Part shown: in pieces, positions 44,295-53,756 of the stretch
How positions within the stretch are numbered: position 1 is the first letter of the stretch
Layout: each line of letters begins with the position of its first letter
Source: Adhaeribacter swui
GTDB lineage: Bacteria; Bacteroidota; Bacteroidia; Cytophagales; Hymenobacteraceae
Direction of reading: 5' to 3'
DNA length: 64,000 bases
NCBI RefSeq assembly: GCF_014217805.1
Contig: NZ_CP055156.1
Location: forward strand, 3,974,585 to 4,038,584
Notes under the pieces: model-generated
The model's database searches: none
What the model was told of the DNA's origin: nothing
Seen by the model: the letters and a program-made list of their open reading frames with translations, nothing else
Program-made: the position numbers and the translations under genes

Positions 44295-46649
44295 CTAATT
44301 TTTAATCAACCGTAAATTTTGCACCCCCGATTTTGTTTTTAGTTTGGCCAGGTAAATACCGCTTTTCACAGAATTGGCATTCCAGGTTACCCGCACCTCC
44401 TGATTGGCTTGCGCTAAACCCGGCGGAAATGCTTGTACCAGGGTACCATCTAGATTGTGAATAGAAAGTTCGTATGCCTCGTCTTGCTTTAACGCAAAGG
44501 TAAGCGTAGCCGATTGCGGAACAGGGTTTGGATAAATTAGCAGCTCCGAAGCAAAACTAATCGTTCCAGCTAATTTTTCAGATTGATTCGCCACGGAGTT
44601 GGCCGCAGCTATTTCTGTTCCGGTGCTGGTGGTTAAATTTTTAATTCGTAGGTAATCAATGTTTGGCCCCCCTTTTTCACCAGATTTCAATCTAATTTCA
44701 TTTAATCCGGGCCTTAGTTTTGCTTTAACTGTAACATCCGACCACGTAGACCAGGTTTCGGTAGTTTTAAAAGATTTAGCTTCTGCAATAATTTCGCCGT
44801 TTACGATTATTTTTAAAGGGTATGCCGTGCCGCTGCCATTCGAGTACCGGAACGTTAACTCGCAATCACCTGGTTTTTGATCGGCCAGGAGCCAGCTAAT
44901 AATGGCGTAACTCTTACTTTTAATATCTACGTAACCTTTGCCCCGGTAATCTCTGTGTTCATTTTGAACCAAGGCACCTTTAATAAAAAAGGCATTTTCG
45001 GCTTCATAAACGTTTTGACCGATCGGATCAAAAATAGCTTTAACCTTTTTATTGCTATTGATGGTAATGGTTAACGGGTTTTGAAACACATTCACGTCGC
45101 CGCTCCAACCGGTAAATTTATAGCCTGGCGCAGGTTTAGCTTTTAAAGAAACTACCGAGCCGCTGGGGTAATAATCTGCGGGGTTGCTATTAACTACGGT
45201 ACCGTTGCCGTCGGTTTTTACATTTAAAGTATAAGCGCCGGAGTAATTACTTGCCGATTCTTCGTTTACCGATATATTTACCAACCAATAATCGTAGTTT
45301 CCTTTAGAGCTAGCGGTTTTGTCTTCGGTGGCCGACGATAGAGAATAACCGCCCAAAACATACTCTCCAGGGCGAACCTGCTGAACAGTTTGTAAGCCAT
45401 CTTCTTGGTTGCCCCCAATGGTTTTGTCCCACAGCAACGATCCGGCTGCATTTAATTTTAATACCCAAAAGTCAATGTCTTTATTCGATTTTTCGGATTT
45501 GTTGCCACTTACCGGAGAAGTAGAAAAGCCACCTACAATGTACCCGCCATCGCTGGTTTGCTTTACCGAGCGCAGGTTGTCTTTGCGGCTACCGCCAAAG
45601 GTTTTATCCCAAATAATGGTGCCGGTTTTATCTAACTTCACAAGCCAGTAATCTGTTTCACCGTGGCTTTTCTGGGTTTTATTACCCCCAACCGAAGAAC
45701 TGGAAGTACCGCCTAAAATATATCCACCATCTTTGGTGACTTCCAGGGTTTCCAGCAAATCTTCGTTCCGGCCACCAATGGTTTTGTTCCATTCAATTAG
45801 CCCAAACGCATTTAATTTTACAATCCAGTAATCTCCTAAACCTTTGTTGGTGCCTGTTTTATGGCCACTACTGGGTGAATAAGAATAGCCCCCGATAATA
45901 AATCCTTTATCGCGGGTTTGTTTAACAACCCGTAAATAATCAAAGCTGCTGCCCCCAATGGTTCGGTCCCATTCTTTTTGCCCCCGGGAATTTATTTTAA
46001 CTATCCAGTAATCTTTTTCTTTTCTAGAGCTGATAGATTTGTTCATGCCCAGTTTACCACTAGCCGGCGAGTTGGATGTGCCTCCTAAAATATAACCTTT
46101 ATCGCTGGTGAGGGCTATGGAAATTAAAAAATCATTGCGTTTGCCACCAAAGGTTTTGTCCCATTGTTTTTTGCCGGAGGCATTGATTTTAATTACCCAG
46201 AAGTCATACTCGGCCGCTGCCACATCTGATTTGTCGCCGCTTACCGGCGAGTTAGAATAACCGCCTAAAATGTAGCCGCCATCCAGGGTTTGCTGTACTG
46301 TTTGTAAAAAATCTTTGCCGCTGCCTCCAAAAGTTTTATCCCACTGTTTTTTTCCGGAGGCATCTACTTTTATAATCCAAAAATCTTCTTGCCCTTTTGA
46401 ATCTTTAGATTTATCGCCGCTGGCGGGAGAGGTAGAAGTGCCCCCTAAAATGTAGCCTCCATCGCTGGTTTGTTGCTGGCATTGCAATAAATCATTATCA
46501 CTGCCGCCGTAAGCTGCGTCCCAGTTTATCCGGGCTTGCGCGGAGCTGGCATTTATATTAAAAAGTAGCAAAGCAATAAAAAGTATTCCGCTTAGTTTAA
46601 TCGAAAATCTTTTTTTATGGTTAGCGCGAAAGGTGTTGGTGGTGTTCAC
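44295..46649 (-). CDS. Secreted seven-repeat protein with CBM-like domain and type IX sorting domain
   Basis: 784 residues. Signal peptide about 1-38. From about 41 to 460 come seven repeats of about 60 residues, each with W-D-x-x-(F/I/Y)GG, a D-G-G-Y-I-L-G-G strand, S-P-x-S-G-x-K and D-(F/Y)-W-(I/V)-(V/I)-K; seven units suggest a beta-propeller. Next is a Listeria-Bacteroides-type repeat domain (PGYKFTGWSGDV, VKAIFD), a carbohydrate-binding-like beta-sandwich (YEAENAF to IDYLRIKNL) and a C-terminal sorting domain (IYPNPVPQSATLTF ... GIYLAKLKT). The last is recognised by the type IX secretion system. Function beyond surface display is unknown. Confidence 0.9.
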   Translation of the reverse strand: MNTTNTFRANHKKRFSIKLSGILFIALLLFNINASSAQARINWDAAYGGSDNDLLQCQQQTSDGGYILGGTSTSPASGDKSKDSKGQEDFWIIKVDASGKKQWDKTFGGSGKDFLQTVQQTLDGGYILGGYSNSPVSGDKSDVAAAEYDFWVIKINASGKKQWDKTFGGKRNDFLISIALTSDKGYILGGTSNSPASGKLGMNKSISSRKEKDYWIVKINSRGQKEWDRTIGGSSFDYLRVVKQTRDKGFIIGGYSYSPSSGHKTGTNKGLGDYWIVKLNAFGLIEWNKTIGGRNEDLLETLEVTKDGGYILGGTSSSSVGGNKTQKSHGETDYWLVKLDKTGTIIWDKTFGGSRKDNLRSVKQTSDGGYIVGGFSTSPVSGNKSEKSNKDIDFWVLKLNAAGSLLWDKTIGGNQEDGLQTVQQVRPGEYVLGGYSLSSATEDKTASSKGNYDYWLVNISVNEESASNYSGAYTLNVKTDGNGTVVNSNPADYYPSGSVVSLKAKPAPGYKFTGWSGDVNVFQNPLTITINSNKKVKAIFDPIGQNVYEAENAFFIKGALVQNEHRDYRGKGYVDIKSKSYAIISWLLADQKPGDCELTFRYSNGSGTAYPLKIIVNGEIIAEAKSFKTTETWSTWSDVTVKAKLRPGLNEIRLKSGEKGGPNIDYLRIKNLTTSTGTEIAAANSVANQSEKLAGTISFASELLIYPNPVPQSATLTFALKQDEAYELSIHNLDGTLVQAFPPGLAQANQEVRVTWNANSVKSGIYLAKLKTKSGVQNLRLIKN

Positions 46650-47567
46650 TTGCTTAAGATTAAAGAAGCCAGAGCTGTTTTGATCAGGAATGTATTCTGT
46701 TAGTGCAGAATGCTTAAGGGCTATATTCTAGTAATGCTTGCCTGCTGAAAGAAAGAACTTAAAGGCGATATGCCTCCTGCAAAAAATTATCTTTAACTAA
46801 TTTGGTTAATTACAGCATCAAACGGTAACTAGAATATCCGGAACGGTTGGGTCACGGAATTACTGGATGTTAATATTAAATTATATACTGAATTTTTAAT
46901 ATTTAACAGCTTGTCTTATTCTTGTTTAAAAATTGGTTCTTTTATAAAAGTTATTGTTTTAATTCGTTTTGCTAATATTGTTTATGTTATATAATGTAGT
47001 TAAAGCTATTTTTATAAAATTAGGGAATAGGTTTACAGAAAAATTAGGCTCTACTGCTTTGTTTAAATCTTTTCTGTTAGTTTACAGTAAAGTTTAATGA
47101 CAAAAATTTTAAATTTTGAGTATTTGTCAGCAAGTAACTGTATTTAAATTATATAAAATTAGATTAATACTTAGTTGAACTTCAGTGAACAAAATATATT
47201 TTAATTAATGCGCTTAGAATGGAATATAAAAATAACTTAATATTGTATAACAACGCATTTCAGGTTTTAAGATATATTTGAATCTAAGATAATAGCTACT
47301 AAGTAAAGTACCAACTCTATAAGGTTACAATTATTATTTATTTTTAATTAAAAGTTTGATAAATAATATTATGGCTCTTTAGGAAAATTTTAAATTTTGT
47401 GGTGGGCACTTTTATTTGCTGCTGCTAGCCCTTGACTCCTTAAGTGTTTATTTTAACTAAAGCCTTAGGGGATTTTTAAAAAGTAGGTTGGAGCAGGAAT
47501 AAAATTATTTTAATTTATTTAAAAAGCACCGGGGCTTATAATTGGAGCTGGGAAAAGACTTTTTAAA
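46650..47567. other. Long AT-rich gap upstream of the secreted repeat protein
   Basis: About 920 bases of very AT-rich DNA with no reading frame, tRNA or repeat that I can support. It lies upstream of the T9SS gene and downstream of the small HTH gene's terminator. It may hold distal regulatory sites or a small RNA, but nothing specific is visible. Confidence 0.5.
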
Positions 47568-47607
47568 AAAACCGGCCTAAACTATTATGTAGCTTAGGCC
47601 GGTTTTT
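47568..47607 (-). terminator. Terminator after the small HTH gene
   Basis: AAAACCGGCCTAA and TTAGGCCGGTTTT are perfect inverted copies with a 13-base loop, flanked by A and T runs so that it could work in either direction. On the minus strand it follows the gene at 47728-47976. Confidence 0.8.
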
Positions 47608-47727
47608 AATTTGTTATTAAAACTAATCTTCTATTAAATTTAAAGCATTAGCAAGTTGGGGGCTATTATGCGGGTGAGCGCACTAAAATGTTGGTTTAAA
47701 TTAGCAGAATTTAATAAACAAGTAAGA

Positions 47728-47976
47728 TTACTCTGGTTGGCTGGGCTCTAATTGACCACGCTCGTTGTAGTAGTATTTTCCTTCAAAATAAGACACCGGA
47801 ATATTTAAGCTTGCCGCTATCGCTTTTACGGTAGCATTGCCTTCTTCTTCACTTTCCAGGTTATGGTACAACAAAATGGGCGTTAATCCCAGGCGGTTCG
47901 CTAGGTCATCAATGGTAACGGCAGAGTGGGTGAGCGCTGTTTTTAAAAGCTGGGTTCGATCGAATTCTTTGTTCAT
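47728..47976 (-). CDS. Small helix-turn-helix protein (XRE-like)
   Basis: 82 residues. TIDDLANRLGLTPILLYHNLE looks like a helix-turn-helix (core LANRLGLTPILLY), and TVKAIAASLNIPVSYFEGKYYY resembles the end of a Cro/C1-type domain. It is probably a DNA-binding regulator. It stands alone, with 247 bases to the next upstream gene and a terminator downstream. The target is unknown. Confidence 0.75.
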   Translation of the reverse strand: MNKEFDRTQLLKTALTHSAVTIDDLANRLGLTPILLYHNLESEEEGNATVKAIAASLNIPVSYFEGKYYYNERGQLEPSQPE

Positions 47977-48223
47977 TTTTATGTTTGTAAAAATGATTTA
48001 TATAACGCAAAAATAGCGGAAAGTATACGCGAATTTTCACGTATCCGGCTTTCTTTCTGATTTAGATGCATTTACTGGTAAATTGGTTGTTTGCTGAATA
48101 AATGTTTTATTCTGTTGCCTGGAGCTGGGCGCTGGCCTTGGCCGGGCAAAACACGGGAATAAATTTAAAGTAACGTTCTGTTTTTTAAATTTTTAAATTT
48201 TCAACTAGCTGGGTAAAGGCGCA

Positions 48224-49249
48224 TTATTTTAAATTATTTTTAAAAAAGTTACTGGCTAAAGCAGCTACCTGGGCGTGCACCTGTTGGCGGTTTACACTTG
48301 CATCATCCGCAAAATAAATCGGGGCCGCTTTTTTCATTTCGTCGTTGGCTTCGTTGAGCATCACGTAATGCCCCGTTTTACCCGGCAGTTCATAGTATTG
48401 GGAGGAGGCGAGTAACTGATGGTAGTGCCGGGCATTTGTTTTAACCGGGGCGATGCTATCGCTTTGCACCCCCACTAGGTAAACCGGTTTATTTACCTGA
48501 TTAAACTGATTCTTGGCGGTAAAGCCGGCTCCTAATGCCGGGGCAATGGCAAAAAAAGCTTTTATTCTGCTATCTTTTAACTCGGGAGGGCGCAGGGAAG
48601 TAGTAAGCAAGGTGCTATCATCCAGGTACCGCGCTAAGCCGGGTAGTTCGGGTATTTCTAATTCTTTTCTTCCAGTGGTTTTAAGATAGGTAGTCAGGTT
48701 CTGGTAATTTAACTGGCCGCCGGCTAGGGCAATAACTGTATAACCGCCCAACGAAAAACCGGTAGCTCCTATTTTTTGCGCATCAATCACGGGCTTAATT
48801 TCCGGGTGTTGCAGTAGGTTGGTTATAGCAAAGCTTATATCTAAAGGCCGATTCCAAAAATTTAAAAATTCTAAAGGAATTTTATGATCGTAGGTGTTGC
48901 CATAATGGTCCACGGCGGCTACTATAAATCCGTTTTGAACCAACGCTTGCGCCAACCACTCCAGGGTAAGTCTGCCGCCGCCGGTGCCGTGCGAAAGCAT
49001 GATTAAAGGGTATTTACCCGCGGTAGGTTTAGCATCGCGTACCGTGTATTGTCGGATAATAGGCGAAAATGCCTGATCGGTTTTTTTTAAAATTTCTGTT
49101 GTTGGATACCATATTTCCGTAGTTACCGGTCGCCTGCGGCCAGAATCGTGGAACGTAAAAGTTCGTTGACCGATAAGGGTTTTAGGGTTGCTTTGGGCAA
49201 ATGCCGCGACCGGCAGCCAAAACAGAAGTAAAAAGATAAAGCGGGACAT
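48224..49249 (-). CDS. Exported alpha/beta hydrolase (PAF-acetylhydrolase / dienelactone hydrolase-like)
   Basis: 341 residues from the ATG at 49249, which gives a clean signal peptide (SRFIFLLLFWLPVAAFAQ). An upstream ATG at 49303 would add 18 charged residues and hide it. The nucleophile elbow GFSLGG places Ser166; LSHGTGGGR holds the oxyanion loop and TGHYVMLNE the likely catalytic His. Substrate is not known; an esterase or lipase role outside the cytoplasm is likely. The Crp/Fnr regulator gene lies 65 bases upstream in the same direction and may control it. Confidence 0.85.
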   Translation of the reverse strand: MSRFIFLLLFWLPVAAFAQSNPKTLIGQRTFTFHDSGRRRPVTTEIWYPTTEILKKTDQAFSPIIRQYTVRDAKPTAGKYPLIMLSHGTGGGRLTLEWLAQALVQNGFIVAAVDHYGNTYDHKIPLEFLNFWNRPLDISFAITNLLQHPEIKPVIDAQKIGATGFSLGGYTVIALAGGQLNYQNLTTYLKTTGRKELEIPELPGLARYLDDSTLLTTSLRPPELKDSRIKAFFAIAPALGAGFTAKNQFNQVNKPVYLVGVQSDSIAPVKTNARHYHQLLASSQYYELPGKTGHYVMLNEANDEMKKAAPIYFADDASVNRQQVHAQVAALASNFFKNNLK

Positions 49250-49314
49250 ATGGTTGTTTTTTTTCTTAAAACAAGCGGATTGCCAACTTAAAAAGATTGA
49301 CAATTATCAATAAA

Positions 49315-49884
49315 TTACTTTTTAGCTTTAAGCCGACTTAAGGTTTCTTGCGAAATACCCAGGTAATCGGCTATAATTTTGGCTGGCAGCCTTTGAATGA
49401 TTTCCGGGTAATTTTGCAGTAAGGTGAGGTAACGGGCTTTGGCATCCTGGGTTATAAAGCTTTCGATGCGTTGAATAGCCGCAATATAATCCAGTTCTAA
49501 ACAATGGCGGTACATGGTTTCCCAACCCGGTACTTCTTGTAATAAGGTTTGATGATTGGCATAACTCAGCATCAGTACTTCCGAAGGTTCCAGGCTTTCT
49601 AAAGTGGCCATTGATGGCTGCTGTAAAATAAAGCTGGGAAAAGCCGTGCCCAGCCGACCTTCGAACAAAAGAAAACGGGTGGATTCGCTGCCATCTTCCT
49701 GGGTTAAGAAAACGCGTAAACAGCCTTTTACCACAAAATAAATGTGTTTGGCAATACCGCCTTTAGGCACTAATATTTCGTGGCGCCGGGTGTATTTTAA
49801 TTTGAAACAAGAATTTACGAATTCCTGGTGCGGTAACGACAAATTAATTTTTCCGTGCAGGTATTTGCTTAAAGCCGGATGCAT
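49315..49884 (-). CDS. Crp/Fnr family transcriptional regulator
   Basis: 189 residues. The N-terminal cyclic-nucleotide-like beta-roll (about 20-115; IYFVVKGCLRVFLTQEDG) is followed by a long helix and a C-terminal HTH (ADYLGISQETLSRLKAK). It lacks the Cys cluster of Fnr and the R-x-A/S-L phosphate cassette of Crp, as in many Bacteroidota members with unknown ligands. It precedes the alpha/beta hydrolase gene and may regulate it; this is inference from position. Confidence 0.9.
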   Translation of the reverse strand: MHPALSKYLHGKINLSLPHQEFVNSCFKLKYTRRHEILVPKGGIAKHIYFVVKGCLRVFLTQEDGSESTRFLLFEGRLGTAFPSFILQQPSMATLESLEPSEVLMLSYANHQTLLQEVPGWETMYRHCLELDYIAAIQRIESFITQDAKARYLTLLQNYPEIIQRLPAKIIADYLGISQETLSRLKAKK

Positions 49885-50274
49885 TTAAAATAAGATCAGT
49901 ATCCATTAAAATTTTAAAATAACAATTTAGCAAATGCATTCCGGTATATAATCAACTGGTAAATAAACTTAAAGCCATAAGTTCTGGCGCCGGATGCTAA
50001 CCTAGTTTTCCAGCTTAATCTGTTTAATTACAACATTTATATACTAGCAAATAAACATGCGTACGATAACTTTTTAAAAGCGAAGTTGTTGTTTAGAATG
50101 TCCTGGAGTAGCTGATTTTTCTAAAAATATAACTTTTCGGGCATCTTTTTTTAATGTTTACAATTAAAAGTAAATAGTTTTGCGTCGTTGAAAATATATA
50201 CTGCCAGAAGCGTATACAGGTAGTACTTAAAAGGCATCATTCATCTTATATTAAAAGCTGCTTTTCCAGGCCTC
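49885..50274. other. Divergent promoter region between the Crp/Fnr gene and the phytochrome gene
   Basis: 390 bases without a gene. A perfect -7 element TAGTTTTG lies at 50175-50182 on the plus strand, 93 bases before the phytochrome ATG, without a matching TTG 19 bases upstream. AAAATTTTAAAATAAC sits at about 49909. Confidence 0.4.
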
Positions 50275-52512
50275 ATGCAAAATTACAAAAACCATTTCGT
50301 TGATTTATCAAATTGCGATACCGAACCGATCTATATTATTGGCCGCATTCAACCGCACGGCTTTTTACTGGTGCTCGATGCAGTTACCCACGTTATTGAG
50401 CAAACAAGCACAAATACGGCCGATTTTTTAAATTTTTCGCCGGAAAGCTTATTAAATCAGCCTTTAGCCGATCTGCTAAGCAACGAAGAATACCAACACC
50501 TGCACGATATATTATTACAGGAGCAACCGGTAAATCCGCAGTTATTGTCCTGGCAGGGAAATTTGTTTTTTGGTTTTATTCATACTTCCGGAAATAAAAT
50601 AATACTGGAAGGGGAGCCTTACACTACGTCGTCGGACCTGGACCGGATTAAAGATAATAACCGTTTGGTGCGGTTAAACGAGCAGCTAAATGTGTTGGAT
50701 AACTTGGCCAGTGTAGCGCAAGCCGTAGCTAAAACTTTGTTAGAGGTTTTAGCTTACGACCGGGTAGAAGTAATTCAGTACGATAGCGAGTGGAACTCCG
50801 AAGTAATTGCCGAAGCCCGTAACAACCAGTTGCCGGCTTATTTGGGGCACCATTTTCCGGCCAGCGATATTCCGGCACCCGCCCGGGAACTGCTGCGGCA
50901 AAAACATATCCGGCAAATTCCGGATGTGCATGCCCCATCCGTAGAAATAATACCGTACTATAACCCAACCACCGGCGCCCCCACCAATATTATTAAATCA
51001 GAACTTCGTAATCCTTCAGAAATTCATCTGGAATACGTGCATAATATGGGAGTGGCAGCTACCATTTCTTTTTCTGTTCTGGTAAAAGGTAATTTATGGG
51101 GGCTTATTTCCTGTCACAATGTTACGCCGGTGTTTATGGATGTCTGGAAACGGCAAACGGGCGAGTTAATTACTAAAGCTTTTGCCAATAATGTGTCTTC
51201 TATTCAGGAAAAGCGGGATAAAAAACAATGGGCCCGTTTCAGGGAAACCGAAGAGCAGTTAATCCGGCAAATTAACAGTAGTAAAAACATCCGGGCCGGA
51301 CTGCTAAAAACTGAATATAATCTGTTGGCCCTTACCGAAGGCACGGGAGCCATTGTGGCCTTGGGCAATCAAGTTACTAATTTTGGCTTGGTACCTACCG
51401 AAGAGCAGGTGCGGGCATTAATTGATTGGTTGGCCGAAAATAACACGGAGCGGCTTTTTTGCTCCCGTCAGTTAGAGAAGATATTTCCGGAAGCCGCCGC
51501 TTACCGCGAGGTAGCCAGTGGTTTGTTGGCTTTAGAAATATCGCGGTATAATAAAGAGTATTTGTTGTTTTTTAAACCCGAAATTAAAGAAACCCGCGTG
51601 TGGGCCGGTAACCCGGAACTGCCTAAGTTGGGTGCGGACCTGCGCTTGCACCCCCGCAAATCTTTTGAAAAATGGGAAGAAGTAATTAAAGGAAAATCGG
51701 AAGGCTGGAGCTTAAACGAACAGGAAATAACGCAAACGTTTTTAAAAGATGTAGTGGCTTTGCAGTTACGTAACCAGGCCACCCAACTCGAAAATTTAAA
51801 TAAAGAACTTACCCAGGCCGCCGATGCTTTGCAGGCCAAAAACGACCAACTCGAAGATTTTGCGCATATTATGTCGCATAATTTACGGTCCCCTTTATCT
51901 AATATAACCGGTTTGCACCAATTGTACCAGGATGAGCCTAACCTGGAAAATGCTGCTTTTGCCATAGAGCACATTAAGCGCGTGAGCGATAACATGACAC
52001 AAACCATCGAAGACTTAAACGTAATCCTGAAAACCCGGATAAACCGTCAATTACCTGTTGAGGAGGTACAGCTAAGCGAGATAATTCAAAAAGAACAACA
52101 AAATTTGCTGGCTATTCCGGGCCAGGCGCCCGTGGAGTGGCACGTTGATTTACAAGTAAAAACCATTTTGTTGCCTAAAATTTACGTTGAAAGTTTTCTG
52201 CATAATTTAATGTCTAATGCTATTAAATACCGCTCCCCCGAACGGGCTCCGGTAGTAACCATAAAATCGTGGTTAGCGAACGAGCGCATTTATATAGCAG
52301 TAAGCGATAATGGTTTAGGGATGAATTTAGCCAAAATGGGCGATAAGCTTTTTGGCTTATACAAAACTTTTCACCGCCACGAAAACGCCAAAGGGCTAGG
52401 CCTGTACTTAACCAAAATGCAGATAGAAGCACTGGGCGGTACCATTGAAGTAGCAAGCGAACTAAATAAAGGCACTACTTTTACGGTAAGTTTTAACCAG
52501 ACAGGGGATTAA
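50275..52512 (+). CDS. bphP: Bacteriophytochrome sensor histidine kinase
   Basis: 745 residues: PAS (about 15-120), GAF (about 140-310), PHY (about 320-500) and a histidine kinase module (HisKA about 525-590, HATPase about 630-745). The bilin-binding residues are in place: Cys14 before D-T-E-P-I-Y-I-I-G, PASDIP at 195-200 and His251 (HLEYVHNMG). The PHY tongue has PRKSF (460-464) and W443-A-G. Phospho-acceptor His535 lies in MSHNLRSP. It should sense red and far-red light with biliverdin. No response regulator or heme oxygenase gene is adjacent. Confidence 0.93.
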   Translation: MQNYKNHFVDLSNCDTEPIYIIGRIQPHGFLLVLDAVTHVIEQTSTNTADFLNFSPESLLNQPLADLLSNEEYQHLHDILLQEQPVNPQLLSWQGNLFFGFIHTSGNKIILEGEPYTTSSDLDRIKDNNRLVRLNEQLNVLDNLASVAQAVAKTLLEVLAYDRVEVIQYDSEWNSEVIAEARNNQLPAYLGHHFPASDIPAPARELLRQKHIRQIPDVHAPSVEIIPYYNPTTGAPTNIIKSELRNPSEIHLEYVHNMGVAATISFSVLVKGNLWGLISCHNVTPVFMDVWKRQTGELITKAFANNVSSIQEKRDKKQWARFRETEEQLIRQINSSKNIRAGLLKTEYNLLALTEGTGAIVALGNQVTNFGLVPTEEQVRALIDWLAENNTERLFCSRQLEKIFPEAAAYREVASGLLALEISRYNKEYLLFFKPEIKETRVWAGNPELPKLGADLRLHPRKSFEKWEEVIKGKSEGWSLNEQEITQTFLKDVVALQLRNQATQLENLNKELTQAADALQAKNDQLEDFAHIMSHNLRSPLSNITGLHQLYQDEPNLENAAFAIEHIKRVSDNMTQTIEDLNVILKTRINRQLPVEEVQLSEIIQKEQQNLLAIPGQAPVEWHVDLQVKTILLPKIYVESFLHNLMSNAIKYRSPERAPVVTIKSWLANERIYIAVSDNGLGMNLAKMGDKLFGLYKTFHRHENAKGLGLYLTKMQIEALGGTIEVASELNKGTTFTVSFNQTGD

Positions 52513-52548
52513 GAAAAGCAAGAAATTTAAAAAAATGAACCTACTATT

Positions 52549-52586
52549 AAAAGGCAACTGGTATTAAACCGGTTGCCTTTTTTAAT
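52549..52586 (+). terminator. Terminator after the phytochrome gene
   Basis: AAAAGGCAAC and GTTGCCTTTT are inverted copies with a further G-G/C-C pair inside, followed by a T run. Confidence 0.85.
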
Positions 52587-52665
52587 TGCCCTATACCCAG
52601 TTGGGGATTAACCATTCAACCTGATTTTCGTTTATCCCGGTAATACCAGACCAGTTACTTACAAA

Positions 52666-53604
52666 ATGAAAAAGCTGTTATTTGCCCTGTTCCTAATTTC
52701 AGGAACCTTTGCCTGTTCCGACGATGACAACGATATGGATGATATTGAAGTAGAGCAGGAAACCTACGCTATTCCGGGCGATACTTTTTACCCCGAGGGC
52801 ATTGCGTTTCACCAGAAATCCGGGGATTTTTTTACGGGCAGCACTACTAACGGCGATATTGTGCGGGTAGATGCGGAAGACGGCGACGTTACACTATTTG
52901 CTTCGGGGAGTCAGCAAAACCGGGCCGCGGCTACCGGCATGAAAATAGACCCTAAAGACCGGTTGTGGGTTTGCGGCGGCGCTAGTAATACCATTCAGGT
53001 TTTAGATATTCGGGGCATGTTAATTAAAAGCTGGAATACCAGTACCTTATTTGGTTCGGGGTTTATTAACGATTGCGTTTACGATAATACCCACATTTAT
53101 TTTACCGACTCCAATGTTCAAAAAATATACCGCACCAATGTTACCCTCGATGCCCCCGATGAGATGGAAGAATGGCTAACTTTCACCAATTCTGAAATCC
53201 CGTATGCTACTGGCATCAATGCCAATGGCATTGTAAATACCCCGGATAATAAATATTTAATTATGGTGGTTTCTAACTCTGGCAAACTGTACCGCATCGA
53301 TAAAGCCAGTAAAGCTATTCAGGAGATAGCCTTGGATGCGCCCGTTACGGCCGGCGATGGACTTTATTTAAACGGCAATGTGCTGTATGTTTCCCGCAAC
53401 GCTACCAACCAGATTTTCCCGGTAACACTCAACAACGAGTATACGCAAGGCACCCTAGGCGCCGGTTTTGGCACTAACCTGTTATTCAATACCACCCTGG
53501 ATAAAGCGGGCAATTACTTTTTAGTGGTAAACGGACAATTAAACCGCCGCGTTACCAATAATCCGGTACTTCCTTTTACGGTGTCGCGGGTAGCTATTCC
53601 TTGA
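52666..53604 (+). CDS. SMP-30/gluconolactonase-like beta-propeller lipoprotein
   Basis: 312 residues. Lipoprotein signal with lipobox SGTFAC (Cys17), followed by an Asp-rich tail DDDNDMDDIE. Six or so propeller strands follow: FYPEGIAFHQ, GDIVRVDAEDG, KIDPKDRLWVCGG, and so on, as in SMP-30/NHL-like proteins. A lactonase or binding role is possible; no catalytic set is certain. It is convergent with the zinc operon and ends at a shared terminator. Confidence 0.8.
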   Translation: MKKLLFALFLISGTFACSDDDNDMDDIEVEQETYAIPGDTFYPEGIAFHQKSGDFFTGSTTNGDIVRVDAEDGDVTLFASGSQQNRAAATGMKIDPKDRLWVCGGASNTIQVLDIRGMLIKSWNTSTLFGSGFINDCVYDNTHIYFTDSNVQKIYRTNVTLDAPDEMEEWLTFTNSEIPYATGINANGIVNTPDNKYLIMVVSNSGKLYRIDKASKAIQEIALDAPVTAGDGLYLNGNVLYVSRNATNQIFPVTLNNEYTQGTLGAGFGTNLLFNTTLDKAGNYFLVVNGQLNRRVTNNPVLPFTVSRVAIP

Positions 53605-53687
53605 AATAAAACCAAGTCGAAATTTTTAAAAATTACGCGCCTAAGTTGCTCTTGATCTATGTAACTTTATCAGAAGCATTCAAAGAT

Positions 53688-53731
53688 TGACCATAAAAAA
53701 GAGCCGGTAAAGTAGCTCTTTTTTATGGTCA
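53688..53731. terminator. Bidirectional terminator between the SMP-30-like gene and the zinc operon
   Basis: TGACCATAAAAAAGAGC (53688-53704) and GCTCTTTTTTATGGTCA (53715-53731) are perfect inverted copies with a 10-base loop and internal A/T runs. Confidence 0.9.
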
Positions 53732-53756
53732 TTAAAATCTTAATTTAAGCCGGCTA

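Noticed and set aside
46650-47567. Hidden gene or CRISPR array in the long AT-rich gap
   Set aside because: No frame over about 50 codons with a plausible start and no regularly spaced repeats were seen.
51501-52007. 168-codon minus-strand frame inside the phytochrome gene
   Set aside because: Fully antisense to a gene with intact PAS, GAF, PHY and kinase motifs.
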